A stretch of DNA of 64,000 nucleotides from Closterium sp. NIES-65 (taxonomy: Eukaryota > Streptophyta > Zygnematophyceae > Desmidiales > Closteriaceae): positions 2,675,501 through 2,739,500 of the forward strand of contig CANXME010002160.1 in NCBI GenBank assembly GCA_948144175.1. Reading direction: 5' to 3'. Shown one piece after another: positions 22,970-36,100 of this stretch. Both the position numbers and the translations under genes were made by a program. A model generated the notes under the pieces. It worked only from the letters and a program-made list of their open reading frames with translations. It made no database searches and was not told the DNA's origin. Numbering within the stretch: position 1 is the stretch's first letter; the number at the start of each line of letters is the position of its first letter.

Positions 22970-23108
22970 AAAATGCGTATTTTGAAAGCGCATCTGACTG
23001 TCACGAAGCAAAGCAACGGCGAATTACAATTCGCCGAGTACATAACGAGGGTTGGAGGCCATTCGGCCTCCACCCACGACTTCATTTCGGAACTTTGCAG
23101 TTCCACTC
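22970..23108. repeat. Dispersed repeat R1, copy 1
   Basis: 139 bp nearly identical to 29103-29241, from AAAATGCGTATTTTG to CAGTTCCACTC. It has no protein-family resemblance that I recognise. The surrounding 22850-23170 shows nothing else. Confidence 0.9.
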
Positions 23109-23224
23109 ATTCTCGTCCAACCACCTCGAAAGCTTCCTCTGTCACTAGAACTACTTACTACGACTCACCTACAAGCGATCGATTTTCATGAAGGGCAACA
23201 CTATCACGCGTGCGACTGTACTTA

Positions 23225-23530
23225 GCGGGCGCTCAACTGAGAGCGAAGTGCGCCGGACGAAACGCCAACAGGCGCGCCAAAGACGAAATCGCCAGTGGCA
23301 CGCACTAGTGACAAAATTGCCACTAGCGCCAGTGGCTCGCGCTCGGGACGAAATCGCCACTGGCGCCAGTGGCAGGCGATTGGGACGAAATCGCAACTGG
23401 CGCAAGTGGCGCGCGCCAGGGACGAAATCGCCACACGCGCGCATGTGGCGAAATTGCCACTAGCGCGCCATGGACGAAATGGCCGCTGGCGCGGCAGTGA
23501 CGAAATTGCCACTGCAGCGCCTTGGGCGTT
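23225..23530. repeat. GC-rich imperfect tandem repeat
   Basis: About nine diverged units of roughly 30-35 bp built on GACGAAATCGCCACTGGCGC. Open frames on both strands here follow from the repeat and are not taken as genes. 23531-23789 holds nothing recognisable. Confidence 0.8.
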
Positions 23531-23789
23531 TGACTGGGCGTCATTTGTTGCCTAAGAGCTGCAAGTCATTTTCTTTCAGTTTTATTTTCGTTATGTCATC
23601 TTCGCTTATTTTCTATTAATCTATAAGCTCCTCTTATCCCTTGGTGGCAGAAAATCAGGCCCAACACTACAGTGGTGGAAAGACTTTTATAAAAGGCTCT
23701 ACTAGTCGCGCGGGGAAATTACATGGACTACAGGATCAAACTGCACGCGCACCCAAGGACGTCTCCCAATAAAAAGAGCGGATAGAGGG

Positions 23790-24000
23790 TCTCCCCGTGT
23801 GGCCTGAGAGCCGTCCCCCAGGGGGGGAAGGGGACCGAGGGTCCCCATGTGGCCTGAGAGCCGTCCCCCAGGGGGGGAAGGGGACCAAGGGTCCCCGTGT
23901 GGCCTGAGAGCCGCCCCCCAGGGGGGGAAGGGGACCGAGGGTCCCCGTATGGCCTGAGACCCGCCCCCCAGGGGGGGAAGGGGACCGAGGGTCCCCATGT
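23790..24000. repeat. 60-bp minisatellite, about 3.5 units
   Basis: The exact period is 60 bp. Each unit contains GGGGGGGAAGGGGACC, then GAGGGTCCCC and GTGTGGCCTGAGAGCCG. The CCCCCAGGGGGGG core is a near-palindrome and probably folds. 24001-24320 is AT-rich spacer with no gene. Confidence 0.92.
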
Positions 24001-24328
24001 TGGGCTTGCCGTAAGATGGGCTGAATTTCGAACAATGTGTGTGTTAGTATGGATCATCCTTGGCTATTGATGTAACCGTATATGATAAGATTTCAAAAAA
24101 AAACCAAAAAAAAGGGGCTCAAACATTTTTTGACAAACAAAGGTTGGTTGGTGCCCCATCAATTTCCATGGAAGCAATTGTTTGGAGTGACCTGGTTACA
24201 AATGGTTGGTAGAGTGCAACTCAAGATGGATTTTGAATCTGACTTGACTACGGTTGTTCACACACACTCCTACATCGCATTCAATGTTCTCTCCAAAAAA
24301 GGGCAATGAGAAAGGGATTGGTTTCCAT

Positions 24329-27300
24329 CAGGGCCTCAGATATCAGGAAAAAATTCCTGAAATTCCTGATTTTGGCACCCCATTTTTAACCTACCCTGAA
24401 ATCTCCGTGTTGAGATTTTTTTGGGACTGATTTTCCAGGCTTTTGTTTTAGGCCACACTGATATTTCAGTTTTTTTTTTGGATGTTACACTGATGCCACG
24501 ACGTTGTAACGAACCGAACACTGAAAGCGAATCTTATCTGCATCGTGTGGATGCGACCCCAATTACAGGGAATCTCGGATTCCCGCCGAGTTTCGCACCG
24601 CGTGGCGAGTCCAACCTGGGATTTTTTACCACAGGTGCACGTTGGGAGGTGTATTTTTGGCGCGGCGCCTCACACCATTGGGCCGTGTCACTGCAGCATC
24701 AACTCTTGGCCAATCCGAACGTGGGCTGGCTATTGTGCTGGAGGGCTGGCAAGGTTCATGGCCCATTGCCATCACCTGCGACGCGTTAGGAACGGGCAGT
24801 GCTGGCAAGCACTCTGCCATCCTTCCAACCGTCAAGGCTTCCACGCCGCCCAGCCCATGCACCGTTCCCGCCATCAACCCCTTTCTTCTCCAACCTTTGC
24901 ATCCGTAGCTAGGTTTGCCCCTTTCTTCCTAGTGTACCAAGAGTCAGCCAGCCGTGGCTTCGTCTTTGCCTGTGCAGTCCCCCGCATCTGCTCTGCACGC
25001 GTTACTAGCTTAGAGGGGAGGGCGTCCCCGCTGCTTACCATGTTAGAACCGCCTGACGGCACGGAAACAAGCGGCGAACAGGGTGATGATTCGCACCGCC
25101 AGCCGCAAGTAGTCCGTTCTGATGCAGTTACCGGCCTTGATTTATTATTTTCTAGCATAGCGGAAGTAGCCCACACCGAGAAGCCACGAGAACAAGATCC
25201 GCCCGACAAAATCCCGTTTGAGCACATCGATCCGGAGGACTGGTGTGCATCCCCGACAGCGCCAGTCACGGAGCAGGACAGCTCGCCGCCTCCAGCTGGA
25301 AAACCGACTCCCGAAGCCGTTAGAAAAAAATCAGGCCGCTAGCTGCAGTCAACGATACCCTGGTTGACAAAGGGTGTTGACGACGGTGCAACCACGCCTC
25401 CGCCAGCCGACCAACGATCGTCGCCCGTGATTGCCGGCCCGCAGGAGGCGCCTTCGGTTCCTGGTCCCTCTACGCAATTTTCCCGTGATTCGATTTACGC
25501 CGAGTCTCTGTATAAGTACAAAACCGAGTGGCTAGACAGGTTTTCATGGCTCATCCTCTTGCGGCAAAGTGATGGTCTCCCAGCATTCAAATGCTCTATC
25601 TGTACCGAGCATGCAGGTTACGCAGGAAAGTGCGGGAGGGGTGGAAGGGGTGCCTCGGACGTTCAGACTCAAGCTTTCAAGCGACACGCAGCTACCACGA
25701 AGCACAAGGAGGCGGTCAAGCACCAGGAGAAGCTTCTTGCTGAAGCTGGCCGGCAGCCACGGATCAACGCTGACAACCTCGCTCGCGACACCGAGAGGGA
25801 GCGCGTCATCGAGCTGTGCGACTCCCTGCTCTTCGTTACCAAGCAAGATGCACCCATTGAGTTATGGGTGCAACTTGTTCGGTATCTCGGCGCGAAGAAG
25901 GTTCCGGGATTCCCTGCGAAAGGTTACGGAACCTACTACACAACGTAAGGTACTAGGTGTTACCTTGTGCTTGTGTTGTTGCTCTTATATTCTCTATTTT
26001 GTAATGTCTAACATTGACTAACCTTGCGCGCAGGTACGGATTTGGGCAACTAACACAAGCGATTGCCACGTGGTTGCACACAACTCAACTCCAGCACCTC
26101 CTTACAAGCCCTTTCATCGGTGTTACCTGTGATGAGAGCACGGACAGGTGCAGGGGAAAGCACTTGATCATTTTCGCGACGTTCATCCGTGAGAATCGCG
26201 TCGTCACTGAATTCCTTGCGTTGCTGACCGTGGAGAAGTGCGACGCCGCCTCTCTCCTCGCAGTGTTTCTGTCCCACCTGCAGGCCCTCGGCATCGAGCT
26301 TGGCAAGATCGTTGGAATGAGCACCGATGGCGCGAGTGTGATGATGGGACACAAGAATGGTCTTGTCGCTCGTCTGCGCATCCGCATACCGCATCTCGTC
26401 TCAAGCCACTGCGTTGCTCACAGGTACTTTCCACATAAGTACCCGCGGCACCCTTGCCTTTCCGAATCTCGTTCATACTTACCCTAAACCCCACCGTGGC
26501 ATGTTTGTCTTGTGTTGTGCCTGCAGGGAGGCCTTCGCGGCAAAAGATGCAGCGGAGGCAATCCCCGAGTTTGACATGGTGGACGGGCTGATCCGTCAAG
26601 TGGCCGAGTATCTCGGCCGTTCCAGCCCCTGGCACCAACGATTTCTGGAGCTCCAGGAACTCTTCACTGCTACGAACCTGGAGCTTCAAGGCATCCATCA
26701 AGTCCGCTGGCTGAGCAGGGGTGATGCCGTTTTGCGAACGGTGACGGTCTTCCCAGCGCTACTCGTCATGCTGTACGAGTGGGACGAAACTCTGTACGAG
26801 CTCGCCACCAGCTACAGGTTCCATTTCTTGCTGTTCTTCCTTGCAGACGTGCTCGAGCAGCTGAACATCTTGAACAAGTCGTTCCAGCAGCGTGAGGTGA
26901 GCCACAAGTCCTCTCAAACTTTGCAGCAACTCTCTTGATTTCTACTTATAGTTTTCGTGTCAATTCGTCTCTTTAATGTGCCGTGTGTCTATGTCAATGC
27001 GTTGACATTGTTCCAGCTTAAGCAGAACATGCATTGATTGAACTATCACCCATCTGGCTGTCTTTCCTTTTGTCGCTCTGTGCATACTCTGTCCCCCTCT
27101 CATAGCTCGACATCGCAGGTGTCCATGCGCAGATCAGGAGAACCTTGTCTCACCTGGAGACCCGCTACGTCGACTGCGGTGACGATTTTGGAGGCGGGTT
27201 GAGCGCGCGCCTGTCCCCGTTCATCAAGAAGTACGGGCCTGACAGTGACAAGCCCGAGGTGACGGTGCAGGGTGTGGACTCTGACGGTCGCCCGACAACA

Positions 27301-28061
27301 CTCAAGTTCCATCTGCATGAGAAGCCAAGCGAGGACTACCCAACACTTGGAACACACGACAACTGCGTCGACCTCTGCACCACTTTTGCCGAGACGCTCG
27401 TCAAAAACCTCAGCAACAGGTTTGCAGACTTGGACTCCCTTGTGGGAGTGAGGCTCTTCATGCCAGACGAGTACAGCACGGCGGGGAGAACGGAGCGCCA
27501 CAAACAGTGTCTCGAGTGGCTCATGTCACTCGTCTCGCTGTTCAGGGCACAGGAGAGTGATCACATCCTTCCAGGTACACGCTTACTCTAAACCCGTGTT
27601 GTCCATTATGTCTCTTTGATAATATGGTTCAGCAGTGCTTTCTGTACACGGGTATACCATGCCACGCCATCCAAGCTAACTGACAACCCCCCTTCTGTGT
27701 TGTGTGGCAGGGATCGACAAACGGCGGGCGATCAAAGAACTGCGTGCCTTCTGCCCCATCCTCGCAGGTGCCCCGAAGAACGAGCGAAGCTTCCACGCCG
27801 GTCTAACAGCGATGCTGAAGACAAGTGACTGGACGACTAGCTACCCCAACCTCGTGCATCTCTGGGTGGCAGTCGCAGTGCTTCCGCTGAGCACAGTGGA
27901 ATGTGAGCGCGGGTTTTCCCGCCAGAATATCATCAAGTCATGGCAGCGTGGGAGCCTCAGCTTGAAGATCTCGTCACAATGTCGCTCCTCGACTACGAGC
28001 CCGACTACAACGAACTGGTGAACATCTGGCGCAGCTACAAGAAGCGCCGGCCATTTGGAAA

Positions 28062-28092
<31 letters not shown>

Positions 28093-28456
28093 CCTGCAGC
28101 AAGAGAGGGGGAGGGAAGTGGCAGGGGAAAGGAGGCACTTGAGGAGTGGGAAGAACCCAAGGTGCAGGGGAGTGATGATGAAGACTTTGATTCCGATGCT
28201 GAAGGACGCATGACCCCTATTAGATAAGAGCAGCTAGTCTGTTCTAGGTAGGAAGGAAGCTACTGTCTTCCTGTGCTTAAAACCAGGACGTTTAATAGCT
28301 ACAGCTTTTTTAATTTTGAAACCCTGATGGATCAGACTCTAAATTAGGACAACACTGTCATTTCAGCCTTTTTTTCTTGGTAACACTGTCAATCAGTGTT
28401 TACACACAAGGGGACACTGATAGGTATACGACCCTTAAAGTGAATCTGAGGGCCTG
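24329..28456 (+). mobile_element. hAT transposon (4.1 kb) with its own transposase
   Basis: The 8-bp target duplication GTTTCCAT (24321-24328, 28457-28464) is perfect. The ends are CAGGGCCTCAGAT and AATCTGAGGGCCTG, imperfect inverted repeats typical of hAT elements. It encodes a multi-exon hAT transposase on the plus strand. It is the likely source family for the 738-bp element at 9217. Confidence 0.95.
25040..28227 (+). pseudogene. hAT transposase, five exons, with an in-frame stop and a frameshift
   Basis: Exons: about 25040-25944, 26034-26423, 26527-26896, 27106-27574, 27711 to about 28227; phases agree at all four GT-AG introns. Seen in order: an N-terminal acidic/Pro-rich part, a BED-like zinc finger (FKCSICTEH ... 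FKRHAATTKHKEA, near 25585-25700), a catalytic segment (VTCDESTDRCRGK, GMSTDGASVMMG), and the C-terminal hAT dimerisation motif (YPNLVHLWVAVAVLPLSTV ... ERGFSRQNIIKS). A TAG at 25340 interrupts exon 1 in frame. Near 27970 the frame must shift by one to reach LEDLVTMSLLDYEPDYNEL and the acidic tail ending at 28227. This copy is probably inactive. Resemblance is to the ZNF862/ZBED-type hAT branch. Confidence 0.85.
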
Positions 28457-28464
28457 GTTTCCAT

Positions 28465-29014
28465 CATGCTCATCCCACTCTCTTAGATCGCACCCGAGAT
28501 GGAAATAAAAGAACGGGAGTTGCGACTAGCATGCTACCACAAGTTGTGTCTCGTTAAGAACTTGAATGGGCTTTAGGTGTTGGGAGTTAAAGACGGAATT
28601 CGTGTGTGAAAAAAAAAAAAAAAAAGTACCTATTTAACCAAAATGACGGACACACCCTCCCGCTACTACCAACTCAGCCCATACACCCACGTTGTAGATA
28701 GCCCCGAACCTCAAACTGTTGGAAGCGTAGAGTACAGCAGAGCATATGGTAAATCCCAAGATAAAAGTTGTACCGTCCATTGGGTGTGTAGACCTTGGTT
28801 GGGAACCACCAATTGCAACCACTATTCTACTGAATCAACAAACACGCACATCTACACTAACAGAACGCAACCTTCACTCACACAACATTTCGAACGCCAT
28901 CGACATAGAGATCGCGATTACCAACGCCACCTCTCTCGGCACTTCGTCAAGGCCATCAATCGCAACTACACTCGCCACGTCTTCAACACCCCAACTGCAC
29001 ATGTCTCAGAAGAC
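28465..29014. other. Spacer after the hAT element
   Basis: AT-rich, with an A17-class homopolymer near 28609-28625. Open frames on the plus strand from 28643 show no recognisable family and no support beyond length. Confidence 0.4.
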
Positions 29015-29069
29015 CCAATTGTAATGAAGCCCGTTGCCTTTGCAAGAACAGAAAGCAAGCTTTCTCAAT
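29015..29069. repeat. Dispersed repeat R2, copy 1
   Basis: 55 bp identical or nearly so to 36500-36554 (AATTGTAATGAAGCCCGTTG ... TTTCTCAAT). Here it lies 33 bp before R1 copy 2. Confidence 0.9.
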
Positions 29070-29102
29070 ATGAATTTTTTCGTAAGTGTGTAACACTTTC
29101 TA

Positions 29103-29241
29103 AAAATGCGTATTTTGAAAGCGCAGCTGACTGTCACGAAGCAAAGCAACGGCGAATTACAATTCGCCGAGTACATAACGAGGGTTGGAGGCCATTCGGC
29201 CTCCACCCGCGACTTCATTTCGGAACTTTGCAGTTCCACTC
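29103..29241. repeat. Dispersed repeat R1, copy 2
   Basis: Matches 22970-23108 almost base for base and ends 14 bp before the copia A left LTR. Confidence 0.9.
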
Positions 29242-29255
29242 CCCACCCACCCACC

Positions 29256-29365
29256 TGTCAAATGTTGTAGCCTGTAGTGAGGTTTGTCTTAGGGGGTACA
29301 GAAGTTAGGGTTTGTCATATGTACCTCAACCAACATCAATGCAACACTCATTCCTCATACTGACA
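29256..29365 (+). repeat. Copia A 5' LTR
   Basis: 110 bp, unusually short for a 7.2-kb autonomous copia. The primer binding site starts at the next base. Confidence 0.97.
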
Positions 29366-29504
29366 TGGTATCAGCTAGGTTAGGATCCTGTGGGATCCCG
29401 TTCCTCCGTTCTCCGTTCGTACCTCCCGAGCCTGATCCTACCTCTCGTTCGTACCAGTTTCGTAGTTACCGCGCCTAGTACCGAGCCTAGCGTCATCTCC
29501 CCCG

Positions 29505-30065
29505 TCGCGTCACGCCTGTTCCCCCCCCGTCGCGTCACGCCCGTTCCCCCTGTCGCGTCGCGCCCGTTCCCCCCCGTCGCGTCGCGCCCGTTCCCCCCGT
29601 CGCGTCGCGCCTGCCTGTTACCCCCCCCCGTCCCGTCGCCCTGTCCCGTCACGTCGCCCTGTCCCGTCGCCCTGTCCCGTCGCCCTGTCCCGTCACATCG
29701 CCCTGTCCCGTCGCCCTGTCCCGTCGCCCTGTCCCGTCGCCCTGTCCCGTCGCCCTGTCCCGTCGCGTCGCCCTGTCCCGTCGCGTCGCCCTGCCCTGTC
29801 CCGTCGCGTCGCCCTGCCCTGTCCCGTCGCCCTGTCCCGTCGCGTCGCCCTACCCCGTCGCGTCGCCCTGCCCTGTCCCGTCGCCCTGCTCCGTCGCGCC
29901 GCCCTGCCCCGTCGCGTCGCCCTGTCCCGTCGCGTCGCCCTGCCCCGTCGCGTCGCCCTGACCTTTCCCCCGTCGCGTCGCCCTCCCTAGGCCCTGGCCT
30001 GTCGCCCTTCCTAGGCCCTGGCCCGTCGCCCTACCCTAGGCCCTGGCCCGTTGCCCTACCCTACG
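29505..30065 (+). repeat. C-rich tandem repeats in the copia A leader
   Basis: Irregular 10-15-bp units built on CGTCGCCCTGTCC. They lie between the primer site and the gag start, where packaging or translation signals are expected, but no such role can be shown from sequence alone. Confidence 0.85.
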
Positions 30066-30150
30066 TCTTGGCCCGTCGTCCTAGCCCACTCTTCCGCTGC
30101 GACTGAGTCCTCTTCCCCCCCCGGTTGTTACTCGCCTGTTCGTTCTCACT

Positions 30151-33100
30151 ATGGCGACTCCGCGAGTTCTTCGTTTCGACGCCGACGGTAGACCCCTTGA
30201 CTTTTCCGTCTGGCTTCTTCGCGCTCGTCGTCTGTTAGAGAGTCAGGTCCAGGGGGGCGAGACCCTCTGGTCACACGCTACTGGTGACCTCCCCGAGCCC
30301 CCCGAGCCTACAGCTTTAGGCCCTGCTCCTGACGATGCTGCTACGGCTCGCTTTGCCCGTCAGCGCGCTGACCGGACGGCTTGGACGTCGCGTGACGCTG
30401 CGGCCTGCATCGCACTCAGCAGCCTCCTCCCTGAGTCCGAGGAGGTCCACTTTACTCAGGTTCGCACCGCTGCTGCGTACCTCACTGCGATTAAGGCCCG
30501 CTACTCTACTCCCGCTACTGTCTCTCTCGGCCGTCTTTTCCTCCCGTTCCTGTTTCCTGATCTTGCCTCGTTTGAGCGCTCTGCTGACTTGATCGCTCAC
30601 CTCCGCTCGCTTGACGCTAGTTACCGCGCTGCTTGCACTGAGGCACAGCTTGCACTGCTTCCTCCCCCCATGGCGATTACTGTCTATTTCATCGCCACTA
30701 GCCTCCCTGACCGCCTTGCCTCCGTTCGTGACGCGCTTCTGCTGAAGCACCCTAGTGAGCTGACTATCGAGGTCCTTGAGTCTGCACTCAAGGATGTCGA
30801 GAGCAACCTTCGTTCGGTAGCTGCCGCCTCTGGTACTGTATCCCCCCCACTCTTCCACGGGTGCACAGTCCCGCAGTTACCCACCTTCACTGCCTCTCTT
30901 GCCACTGCCGCTACTGACGCGACTGCGGCTGCTGTTACGACTGCGTCGCGGTCCCGCGGCAGGGGGGGCAAGAAAGGTGGTTCCGGTGGAGGTGGAGGCG
31001 GAGGTAGCGGAGGTAGTGGGGGTGCTGTTGCGACTGGCGGTGGTGGGAGTGCAGCGTCTGGAGAGACCCCTCGTGCAGCGGCCGGTGACTCCACTGCACC
31101 TGCTGGTGGCAGCGACCCTCGAGCTCGTCAGTCGCCTCCTGTACTGTCGGCCCCGCTAGGTGGAGCAGCGGCGTGGTACCAGGCTCAGCGTCAGCAGCAC
31201 CTTCAGCAGCAGCAGCAGCCCCTTTCCTCCCAGCAGCCTCAGCAGCAGCAGCGTCAGCAGCTGGCTCCGGGGTCGGGGCTGCGTCAGCCCCAGCGCGGTG
31301 CTGCTTACCCTCCCTGCCCCTACCAGGTTCAGACAGGTCCTCGTCGGGGCCACCCTTGTGGCCGCTTTCACCCCCCTGGTCAGTGCTTTGCTCAGCTCAC
31401 TGACACGGTCCGGTTGACCTACGGGGTTGGCGGTCCTGCTCCTGACTGGCTTCCTCTGGTTCAGCGCTACGGCTCCACTCTGTGGGGCATGTCTGCTGAG
31501 CAGTTAGTTGATCTGATTAGTGCTCCTCATGCTATGTATGCTGTTGTTGACTCTAGTGTTTCTGACTCTGTTTACTCTGGTGTTGTTAGCTTAGGTGCTA
31601 GTCTTGCTGAGTTGCCTGTTGCTAGTGTAGGTACTTGTGTAGACTCTAGACCAGCGACTACCTCAGAGGACGCTTCGCTGTCGTTCACACTGGACTCTGG
31701 AGCCTCCCACTGCTTCTTTCGGGACAGCACGACACTTACACCACTTCCTGCGCCTGTTTCTGTAGCGTTGGCTGATCCCACTACGGGACCAGTCACTGCA
31801 CGTCACACTACCACTTTACCGTGTCCTGCTGCTCCCTCCGGGTCTCTCACTGGGTTTCACGTCCCCTCGTTCTCCCGGAACTTGGTGGGCGTGCGACCCC
31901 TCGTGAGCCAGCACGTGGGTGTGTGGTTTGAGCCTTCTGGAGAGACTGCGGTGTGTGTTGACGGAGACTCTTACCAGCCTCTTGCTACCTTTACTGCTGA
32001 GCCGGGCTCGGGTCTCTACACTCTTCACACTGGCCCGCGTGCGCCGCAGCAGCAGCCGCAGCAGCAGCAGCAGCCGCAGCCGCAGCAGCAGCAGCAGCAG
32101 CAGCAGCACCAGCGGCCGCACCAGCAGCCCCCCCTACTGCCACTGCCCCCGGTTCCCCCCCCCGTTCGGGTCCCCGCGTCTCACCAGGTTGCTACGTCCC
32201 CCCAGGTGTCTGTGTCGTGTCAGGTTCCTCCGTCTGTTCCAGTCGCTGCGTCGTGCTCCTGCCGGTCGCTTGCCCACCCCACCGTTCTGTGGCACCACCG
32301 GATGGGGCTCCCGTCCCTTCCACGTCTGCGCGCTATGTCTAGTCAGCGTCTTGTCCTAGGCCTCCCACGTGTCTTGCCGTCGCTGCCGCCTTCGCCTGCG
32401 CCGCCGTGTCGTCCCTGCGTCGAGGGTAGGCTGCGCGCCACCCCTCACTCCTCCTCCCTTCGTCCGGCCACCGAGCCTTTTGAGACGCTTCACTTGGACG
32501 TCTGGGGCCCAGCCCCTCGTCTAGGCCCTGAGCGTGAGCGTTACTTTCTGGTGGTCGTTGACGACTTCTCCCGCTACACCACAGTGTTCCCTCTGGCGAA
32601 GAAGTCTGAGGTGACTTCTACGCTGATCAGGTGGTTGCTCACCACCGAGGACACTCGTGGTCGTCGTGTCAGCTGTCTCCACTCCGACCGTGGGGGTGAG
32701 TTTCGCTCCGGCATTCTCGCTGGATTCTGTCGCGAGCAGGGCATTCGTCAGTCCTGGACGCTTCCAGAGTCCCCACAGCAGAATGGGGTTGCTGAGCGCC
32801 GCATAGGCCTGGTCATGGAGATCGCCCGCACCTCCCTGACTCACGCCTGTGCCCCCCATTTTCTGTGGCCCTACGCGGTCAGGTACGCCGCGCACCAGCT
32901 GAACCTCTGGCCACGTGTCTCTCGACCAGAGGTTTCACCGACCAGTCTTTGGACAGGGTTCCCTGGTGTTGCGTCGCGGTTTCGTGTCTGGGAGTGCTTG
33001 GCTCTTGTCCGCGACACCTCCGCGGACAAGCTCTCGCCTCGTGCCGTCCCCTGTGTCTTCCTTGGTTTCCCTGAGGACTCCTCTGACTTCACCTTTTACC

Positions 33101-36100
33101 ACCCTCCCTCTCACCGGTTCTTTGACTCCCGTGACGTCCGTTTCGAGGAGTCCACTCCGTACTACGTCAGGTACCCCAGTCGAGGTCTCCCGGTTCCTCC
33201 TCCCCCCCTCTTCCTGACTGCCGTTCCCCCTCCTGCTCCCCCGGTACAGCCTCCCCCCCCTGGTCCAGCCCCGTCAGGTGTGTCCCAGGCTACCCCTCCT
33301 CCTTCGGTAGCCCCTCCGGTACAGCCTCCCTCCCCACAGTCCTCCTCGCAGCGTGCCGCTGGTGCTAGCTCTCGAGAGGTTGGTGCGACGCCTGTTCCTG
33401 TACCGGTTTCTGGTTCTGGGGGTGCTGGAGTTAGAGCTGGAGTTGGAGCTGGAGTTGGAGCTGGAGTTTCTGGTTCTGGAGTTGGAGCTGACCAGGTGGG
33501 TGCAGAGGACGCTTGTCGTCCGGGAGCTGGTGCTGGCCGCGCGGACACTGGGGGTGCTGCGTCTGGGGGTGAGGGTGCGCCTCCTTTGGGTTCAGGTGAG
33601 CCTGGGTCTGGAGCTGGTGTTAGTGCTGCCTCTGGGGGTGGTGAGCCTAGTTCTTCTGGAGTGGACTCTGGAGCTGCCGCTGCTTCGGACACTACTCCGC
33701 CCCCCCACCCCTACCCGACTAGGCACCAGGCTCGTGTTCGCCGTGCCCGTGACGATCAGCTGGCGTTGGAGAGAGAGGAGAGGGAGTTACAGCGGCTGGA
33801 GGAGCAGCAGCAGCAGCTGGACCCGCAGGAGCAGCAGTCCCAGCAGCAGCCGCGTCCGCAGCAGCAGCAGTCGCAGCCGCAGCAGCAGCAGCAGCCACTT
33901 CCTCCTCCTGTCTCGGGTCTTCGGATCCTTGGTCTCCCCTCCCCTTCTCCTCCCTCCTCCGCCTCTCCTCCTGTCTACGGTCCCACGTTTCCTCCTCCTG
34001 ACTCCTCCCCCGCTGTTTTCCCCAGTTCTCCGCCCTTGTCCTCTTCTCCTCCGTCTCGTTCTTGGGCTACTCGTCGCTCCCCTCGTGCTCGTCCCTCGTC
34101 TCCTGTTCCCTTCACTGACCTTCGTACTGCCTTCCTTCTTTCTAGTCCACCTCGTCCGTCTCAGTCTGTGCTTCCGTCTCCTCCTGAGTCGGCCCTCACT
34201 GTGTCGCTCCCTACTCCTGTCACTGACTACTACCGCACGTACCGTCCTGTTCTCTCTCGTGTTCTCGCCTCTCTTGTTACTCACCCTCGTGCCTCTGTGT
34301 CCTCTGTGTCCGCTCTTACTGCCGCAGTTACTGACTTTGCCTCTGCCCGCCGCCTTGACTACGCCACCACGCTTGTGGCTGCTCCTCCTACCAGTCCTCT
34401 GGCCGTCGGGGGTGTGTCTGCCCTTGGCCGTGACGCCCTAGAGGACAGGCAGTTTGAGCTAGAGTTCCTGGCGGCCGCTTCCCCTCATCTCTGTGCCATG
34501 CTCCTCGCCCCTGAGGGTGACCCCGACGCCCTTGACATTCCGACTCCTCGCACTTACGCTGAGGCAGTGTCAGGGCCTTGGGCCTCTCAGTGGAGAGCTG
34601 CCATGGACGCAGAGATGGCCTCCTACAGATCCACAGGCACCTACGTCGATGAGGTTCCCCCCCCGGGGGCGAACGTAGTCGACGGCATGTGGATCTACAG
34701 GGTGAAGCGGCCACCGGGATCTCCCCCGGTCTTCAAGGCGCGCTACGTGGCTAGAGGTTTCAGTCAGCGCGAGGGAGTTGACTTCTTTCAGACCTTCGCA
34801 CCTACCCCGAAGATGACCACTCTTCGGGTGTTACTACACGTAGCAGCACAGAGAGACTACGAGTTACACTCTCTTGACTTCTCCACTGCTTTCCTTCAGG
34901 GCAGCCTACACGAGGAGGTCTGGTTGCGTCGTCCCTCGGCCTTCACTGGCACCTTCCCTCCTGGGACCCAGTGGAGGCTGAGGCGACCTGTTTACGGTCT
35001 TCGCCAGGCCCCTCGTGAGTGGCACGACACTCTGCGTTCTACCCTCTCTGACCTTGGGTTCCAGCCGTCTTCTGCCGACCCGTCGCTGTTCGTTCGTCGT
35101 GGCTCCACACCGTTCTTTGTTCTGGTTTACGTCGACGACCTCGTTTTCGCCACTCCGGACAGGGTTGCTTTGGCAGACGTGAAGTCCGAACTGCAGAAGA
35201 GACACACGTGCACTGATCTTGGTGAACTGCGCCACTACCTTGGCCTGCAGATCACCAGGGACAGAGCCGCTCGCACCATTACACTCTCACAGTCACACAT
35301 GGTGCAGCAGGTCCTTCAGCGGTTCGGGCTTCAGCACTCCACCGTACAGCGCACACCTCTAGCTGTTGACCACAGACTCACTGGTCCCTTTCCTGACGAG
35401 CCGTTTGAGCCTAGTGGTCCCTACGCAGAGCTTGTGGGTTGCCTCATGTACCTGATGACTTGTACTCGCCCGGACCTCGCCTTCCCTCTCAGCATCCTTG
35501 CGCGCTTTGTTGCGCCAGGGAGACACCGTCCTGTTCACTGGACGGCAGCTGTGAGGGTGGCGAAGTACCTAGCGACTACATCAGGCGTGGGGCTAGTTCT
35601 TGGAGGGCAGCAGTCTGTCGTACTCACTGGTCACTGTGACTCCTCTTACGCTGACGACGCTGAGACTCACAGGTCTACTCAGGGGTACTGTTTCAGTCTG
35701 GGTTCTGGAGCTGTTTCCTGGCGTTCCACGCGCTCCTCTTCTGTCTCGACCTCTACAGCTGAGGCTGAGATTTACGCTGGTGCCATGGCGGCACAGGAGT
35801 TGCGGTGGTTGACCTTCTTGCTCACTGACCTTGGTGAGCGGCCGAGCTCTGCACCGACCTTGTTTACTGACAACAAGGCGTCGATCCTCCTCTGTCGTGA
35901 GCCGCGACTGGAGAGCAGAGTGAAGCACATTCACATCAGGTACTTTCTTCTGCGAGAGTTGCAGAGGCGTGGACAGGCTCGCTTCGAGTTCGTAGAGTCC
36001 GAGGCCAACACTGCAGACATCTTCACCAAGGCGCTTCCGCCTTGTGACCACCAGAGGTGTTGTGTGCAGTTAGGCCTTGTTGACACAGGTTCTAGTCATG

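Noticed and set aside
23790-24000. Regular repeats as a CRISPR-like array
   Set aside because: The units are contiguous 60-bp tandem copies without unique spacers, in eukaryotic DNA.
23188-24057. Overlapping ~90-110-codon frames on both strands
   Set aside because: They follow the GC-rich and 60-bp tandem repeats. No family resemblance and no start context.
24545-25039. Upstream extension of the hAT transposase frame
   Set aside because: Open, but without recognisable motifs and close to the TIR. The Met at 25040 starts a more typical transposase N-terminus, so I did not extend the gene.
33353-34441. A 362-codon plus-strand frame
   Set aside because: It is a +2 shadow of the copia A Pro/Gln/Leu-rich linker.
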